NCBI RefSeq assembly: GCF_000234665.1
Contig: NC_018310.1
Span: forward strand, 62,001 to 126,000
From: Leishmania mexicana MHOM/GT/2001/U1103
Lineage: Eukaryota; Euglenozoa; Kinetoplastea; Trypanosomatida; Trypanosomatidae
DNA length: 64,000 nucleotides
Direction: 5' to 3'
Part shown: positions 59,313 through 64,000 of the stretch, in pieces
How positions within the stretch are numbered: position 1 is the stretch's first letter
Layout of the letters: every line of letters starts with the position of its first letter
Program-made: the position numbers and the translations under genes
Notes under the pieces: generated by a model
The model's database searches: none
The model's input: only the letters and a program-made list of their open reading frames with translations
What the model was told of the DNA's origin: nothing

Positions 59313-62300
59313 AGACGAGCAACAGTAAAGAAAGTGGAATGTTGGTAAAACAGCCTGACAAAGGACAGTGCAAAAAAAAAATCCTCACGTTCGACGACAT
59401 TAAATGCCTAATGCTCCAGTAATGAGTTAGCCAGAAGGCTTTGTTTCTAAATTCCGAACTTTTTTACTAGTTTGGCTGGTACTCCACTGCGGTACCACAG
59501 CCTTTTGAGAAAGGGGCAGGAAAAAATTTCCTAGCAACCACTCGACAGTCGTGATCGCAACTAATATCCAAAAATAAAAATCTGGTTTTTAATAGAGATA
59601 TTAAAAAACTCACGAAACACCATGAATACCGGGCAGAAGTGAGCCGTATGAACAGAATGCGGTTCTTTGCCGACGCGTCTTTTAATGCTGGGTCTCTTGG
59701 TTGCCGACCTTCTCCAGTTTAGAACCATTTGCCGCAGTTTCCTTGCAGCGTCGAAGTCATCAACTTTTGCACTTTGTGTCACTCACATTCACGGACCCTG
59801 TGCACCTCCTGGGTGAAACTGTACGCCAATGTTGCGCCAACAAGTTTTATTTGCCCACGTGGGGCTGCCATGGCTGCACATGTTCTGCCCAACCACAACG
59901 ATCACTTCCAACCGCTCCTTTCATACTTCTGCCCCCCCCGCACCCCGATCGGCAGCACGAAGCCGCCGGGCCCCCCCCCGCAGCACAAACCCAATCGAAA
60001 CCCAACGCCCCGACATGGCCCAGCCCCAAACTCGCCACCACCACAGCGCAAAGCGCAACCAACATGACCACAGAAATTAATGCAGCTCACGGCGCTTTGC
60101 TTCCGAAGCTCTTTAGATGCTTAGGTTATTCAACACCCTTCCGCCACCCAAGCCCAAAACGAGAAGCATTCCCCAAAGCAAAAGCACCCCATCTCCCGAA
60201 CCACAACGCTGGAAGCAAAACTGCCAGAAAGCGCGTGAGCGATCGTGTGCCTGGATTTGGCCCTCGCACAAATTCCGCTAGCCCCTCCCAAACCACCCGC
60301 ATTTTCCAGGCCCGTGCCCACAAACACCGCCGCCAAGCCCCCCGCAGACACCCCGGCCCACCCAAGCACCACTGAAACCACACATCCCCAGCCCCCCCGG
60401 CCCCACAAAACGGCATCACCAACACGCCGGCGTACAACACCCAGAAGCCTTCTGAATTGCGGAACCTGGGGGAGTGGCCCCGCGGCTGCCAAAGGGTGCC
60501 CAGAAGGGAAGCCTTCCCCAAAGGCAAGCCCATGGAGACGTTTCACGTTTTGAACATAAGCAAAAGTTCGGTCTCGGCCACCAACCAGCACCCCGCCGCA
60601 ACGGGCATGCGCCCCTAGCCAGGTCCAGGAGGCGTGGCGGGTCGCCAAGGTGAAAAGGGGCTTCTGGCTGATCCAGACCCCCCCCCGCGCCATCAGCACC
60701 CCCCCCCACTCCGCGAAAATGCCAGGAAGAACGCTGCCACGACTTTCCGCCTTTTGCAAAAGGCGAAGCCAGCCCCCAAACGAGAAGCCCGGCTTTATCT
60801 TTCGGCCGCGCGCGCCGCCAAACCCCCCCGGCGCGCCACCAACGCCGCCACCGCACGCCCCAGCCGCGCGAATGGCGGCAGCGGCGTGGCCGTATGGGGG
60901 CTATGGTTTTCCCGCGTTCCGGGGCGGCCGCTGCGCACCTAAGTCGCAGCAGCCCAAGAGCAGAAAGGGGCCGAACCTTCGTTTGAAGAGCATGGCGACA
61001 ACGAAACACCCGCAAAAATATAAAAACCATATCTTTCGTTTCCCCCCTCCTGAAAATATTGCCGCAAGGGGCCCCGTGGTGTGAGAAGAACAAAAAGGAA
61101 AGGGGGCAGTTTTCCCACGCCTGTGAAATTTTGCGCTTGGCGCTTTTATTAATAGGGTTGCGGGATCCGCGGGCGCTTCGGGGGAACCCGGCGGTTTTCT
61201 GGCCGCCCTGCGGGGGCCGCGGCCGCCTTTTGGCGCCCCCCCCCGAAACCCCGCGACCGCCCCGCCCGCACGGCGCCGCACCACAAAAAGCATTTCCCCG
61301 TCCCGGTCCCGCGCCCGCGATTCCCCCCATGCGGAAAAAAAATGGCAAGCCCGGAGGATACGAGACCATGCCGGCCGGAAATCCATACCCTGGCTGGGTT
61401 CGTGGTTTTTCAAAAACCTTCTGGGCCCCGGGCGTTTTCTTTTCCCCCGGCGCGGGGGGTGGCCGGCCCGCGGGGTGGCGGGGCGCACCTCCCCGCCGCA
61501 CCAAGACCCAGAACGACGCGCGAAAGATAACCAAGCGCGTTTCCCGCGTGGCGCGTGCGGGGAAATACCGCGCCACCCCGCGGGGTGGCCACAAAACCTT
61601 CCCCGGGCCTTTGGGACCCCCCGAAACAAAACAGAGCCCCCACACCCAATGCCAAAAATGGGAAACCCTGCCGGGGCGCAGAGGCGGGGTGGGCGGCCGG
61701 GGTGCAAAACATGATGGGGCCGCGCGGCGGCGATGCTTTCGCAAGGGGGGCGGGCGTGGCGCCAAAGAAAGGGGGGCCGGATTTATACCCCGCGCGGCCA
61801 TTCTTATGGAGGGGTCTGGGGCTCGCACATAATGAAAAACTGCGCACGGTTTTTCCCACGGGACAGCACGTGCAGCGAAAACATTTTTTTCGTGGCAAAA
61901 AAACGGGGCGGTGGAAAAGGGCTTGCCAGACGACGCGCGGGCCCCGCACCCACGAATCCCCACGTCAACCCCCGGGCAAAACGGCAGAACCAAGCAAAGT
62001 GATGATGACGTTTGCGGCGGGCTTTCGGTGGTTATCGTTTCCCGACTCTTCCGGTGCCCCCTGCGAATTGGCTTGTGACCGGGCGGAAAAGGAAGGGGGG
62101 TCTCGTTTTTACCATTTGCACATTCAGGCTATCGAAAAGGTTTGGGTAAATCGGAAAGGCGCGGCGCGGGCACAGCGCGACTTTGGATTGATGCCAGCGC
62201 GCGCCTGTGGCCTTTTTGTTCTGGGGCTATCTTTTGTTTTGCGATGATCGATGCGGCTGGCTTGTTCTGGGGTTTGTTGGGTTGGCGCGTGTAAAAGGTG

Positions 62301-63720
62301 GGGGGGGGGCGCGGGTTTTTTTCGCGTTAGGTCAGGTTTTTGAAAAAAGGCGCAGGGGTTTTCCCGCATCCTGTTCCTGGATTTTGCGCGTGCCGGAACC
62401 GCCTTTGTGAGTTAGAGCCACCGTGGGCCAAGCGAAAACAGAGAAATGTGATACCGTGGCCCTGTTTTTGTCGGCGGCGCATCGTCGAAAGGGGGGTGGG
62501 CGGGGCGCGGCGCCACCGCTGCTCGCGGGGATGTGCGCGCTGTGGGCGGCGCCGTGGCCAGGGCGAAAGGGGCCCGTCATGAGCAGCCGTGGGTAAAGGG
62601 TTTGTGAAAATGGAAGGCGGTGGGGGCTTTCTGGAAAAGTTGTAAGTTCCTTTGAGGGAATGGGTCGTCTTTGTGGCTTGTTCGTTGGTGGTTTGTTATT
62701 TTTTGGCATTTGGGGGTGGGCTGGGGCGATAAGGGGGGGTCGCGCGGGCCCTTGGGGGGGGGCGGTGTCGGGAACGACCGGGGACTGTTGCCGTGCGTGC
62801 TGTCAGCGCCAAGCTTGGCCACACTTTTTTGCGCACCGGCACATGGCGGAAACATCCTTGGGCTTTTCATACTGCGTTCTGGGCTCTTCCACTGTGCTGC
62901 CGGTGGGTTTTTGGCGTGGGTTATGGGCGCAGTTCTTTTCAAGGTTGGGATTCGGACTCGTGAAGAAGGGGGGGGGCGTTGTTTATGATGGCGGAGGGGG
63001 AAGGGAGAGGATCATTGCAGAGTCATTGTTTTCTTTCGATGTGGAAGTTCCCGCTTTGGTTAGGCAGGTGCTGCCGCAGTGATTGTGAGTCGCCCGAAGG
63101 GGTGTGGGCTGTTAGGGGGGGGGGCGGGGCCCTGACGTGCGAGATTGATAAAGTTTGCTTGCGAACTGTGAACGGTTGAATGATCTTGCAGTTCCTTTGT
63201 CGACGGCTGGCATGCACAGGGGGGGGGGTTGTGGGAGGCGCGCTTGAGAGAGGGAAAGATGGGGCTTGTTACCGTGAACTCTGTTTTTCCGGACCACATC
63301 GCTGCGGATGAGCTGCGAAAGCGGGTCGATAATATCGAGGGGACAGTTTATCACAAAGGCACATTTCTCCAAATACCTTTCTTTTCAGCTGGGTAAATGT
63401 GGCTTTGCATGTTTGCAAATGTCGAATAGCATAGCGAGGAAGCTGATGAAAGCAGCTGTGGACGCGGTGGAAGTGATGGACTGTTCTCGAATCGCTTTTC
63501 TTTTGACTGGAAAATCAATTTGCGTAACGGTTTTCAGAACCTGCCGTAAAGCCGATCCCAACGAACTTTTTTTTCTCTTTTGCCAAGTAATGGAGAAAGT
63601 CTATGAGTGACAGAGACAAGCAGAGGAGTAAGAGAGGATTTGAAAGGTGGCATTGAGTTTGTGTGCGTATGCTGCGAGGCAGAGGTGCTACACATGAATC
63701 TCGGTGCAGCCTTCTTTGCT
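59313..63720. promoter_or_regulatory. Divergent strand-switch region (presumed transcription start region)
   Basis: The minus-strand unit ends its coding here and the plus-strand unit starts at 63908, so polymerase II should initiate in both directions from this interval. In trypanosomatids divergent strand-switch regions are transcription start regions marked by histone variants rather than sequence boxes. The flanks are AT-rich. The core (about 59930-63250) is very GC-rich with C and G runs of up to 9-10. The + strand is C/A-rich on the left (60001-60060 holds 31 C, 10 G, 2 T) and G-rich on the right (62701-62760 holds 34 G, 9 C). No tRNA, rRNA or gene is seen inside. Long frames here are stop-poor artefacts of GC richness. 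Confidence 0.7.
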
Positions 63721-63787
63721 ACACTTGGTTCCTTGACATACTCCCTCATCTCTGTCACTCTTCTTTCAATCACGTCCTTTTTCTCAG
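63721..63787 (+). promoter_or_regulatory. Trans-splice acceptor candidate for glutamine synthetase
   Basis: The + strand reads TCACTCTTCTTTCAATCACG then TCCTTTTTCTCAG, with AG at 63786-63787, about 120 bases before the ATG. A weaker second candidate (TGCTCTTTTCTTA, AG at 63888-63889) lies closer to the gene. Confidence 0.6.
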
Positions 63788-63907
63788 CAGCTATAAGTAT
63801 CAACACGTAGTCCGGTATCCACTCCTAAGGCTGGGCGACTGGCTAAAAGCGCATTGCTCTTTTCTTACTACCGACAACACGGGAACAAGACCAAAAAATA
63901 AATCACA

Positions 63908-64000
63908 ATGTCCTCGTCAAATAATCAGACCGTGCGTGTCACTTACATCTGGCTCTCCGGCAAAGATTCACACCATGATATTCGCAGCAAGGACCGAACG
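63908..64000 (+). CDS. GS: Glutamine synthetase, N-terminal fragment (cut by window edge)
   Basis: 31 codons from the ATG at 63908 to the window end. The visible residues (VTYIWLSGKDSHHDIRS followed by KDRT) match the start of eukaryotic-type glutamine synthetase, where the beta-grasp region begins with a YIW motif and ends R-S-K-x-R-T. The enzyme makes glutamine from glutamate, ammonia and ATP. It is the only plus-strand gene and the first of the rightward polycistronic unit. The catalytic domain is outside the window, so intactness cannot be judged. Confidence 0.85.
   Translation, partial: MSSSNNQTVRVTYIWLSGKDSHHDIRSKDRT

Noticed and set aside
59561..59782. 73-aa minus-strand frame
   Set aside because: It starts at GTG and lies upstream of the first gene's splice acceptor.
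60416..61993. Long minus-strand open frame (525 aa) and overlapping frames on both strands in the strand-switch core
   Set aside because: All frames are open because the DNA is so GC-rich that stops are rare. The translations are Pro/Arg/Gly/Ala runs with no domain, and several frames overlap fully.
63100..63130. GTTAGGG-like string suggesting telomeric repeat
   Set aside because: It is a single copy followed by a G-run, with no tandem TTAGGG.
63308..63610. 100-aa plus-strand frame upstream of glutamine synthetase
   Set aside because: It has an ATG and fairly balanced composition, but there is no splice signal of its own that I trust and no recognisable motif. It may be leader sequence; kept out for lack of support.
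63534..63806. 90-aa minus-strand frame near the switch region
   Set aside because: It is antisense to the glutamine synthetase leader, and its charged N-terminus comes from the reverse of the splice pyrimidine tract.

Overview
The window looks like nuclear DNA of a trypanosomatid of the Leishmania/Leptomonas/Crithidia group (subfamily Leishmaniinae). The evidence is a set of intronless genes all on one strand, long GC-rich intergenic spacers full of (CA)n/(TG)n, pyrimidine tract plus AG sites just upstream of start codons (spliced-leader acceptors), a eukaryotic-type selenocysteine tRNA, a BT1-family pteridine/folate transporter and an oligopeptidase B-like S9A peptidase. From memory the gene content resembles the part of Leishmania chromosome 6 around glutamine synthetase; this was not checked by search.

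Layout. Positions 1 to about 59.3 kb form one minus-strand polycistronic unit. From its start (right) to the left it holds: a hypothetical protein (57906-59261), an NSDHL/3-beta-HSD-like dehydrogenase, oligopeptidase B-like peptidase, a multidomain C2-like/repeat/B-box-like/TPR protein, a large disordered protein, a pteridine transporter, a MYND-finger protein, RNase H1, a small Cys-rich membrane protein, a nibrin (NBS1)-like protein, a 312-aa protein, an XRN1-type exoribonuclease, LZTFL1/BBS17, a membrane-anchored 937-aa protein, a possible TMEM147-like membrane protein, a calcyphosin-like protein, an FHA protein, tRNA-Sec with a tRNA-like element just upstream, a 78-aa protein, a protein with a PH-like C-terminus, and a 725-aa hypothetical protein.

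From 59262 to 63907 is a divergent strand-switch region of about 4.6 kb. Its core is very GC-rich with G and C homopolymers. The + strand is C/A-rich on the left and G/T-rich on the right, so both outgoing nontemplate strands are G/T-rich. At 63908 a plus-strand unit begins with glutamine synthetase, cut by the window edge.

The genes do not form a pathway operon; in this lineage co-transcription does not imply shared function. Recognisable themes are RNA decay and RNA:DNA hybrids (XRN, RNase H1), DNA damage signalling (NBS1, a second FHA protein), flagellar trafficking (LZTFL1), pterin/folate uptake, sterol metabolism and selenoprotein synthesis. Most starts were set at the first convincing ATG rather than the longest open frame, because upstream frames often run through CA-repeat 5' UTR sequence or begin at GTG.
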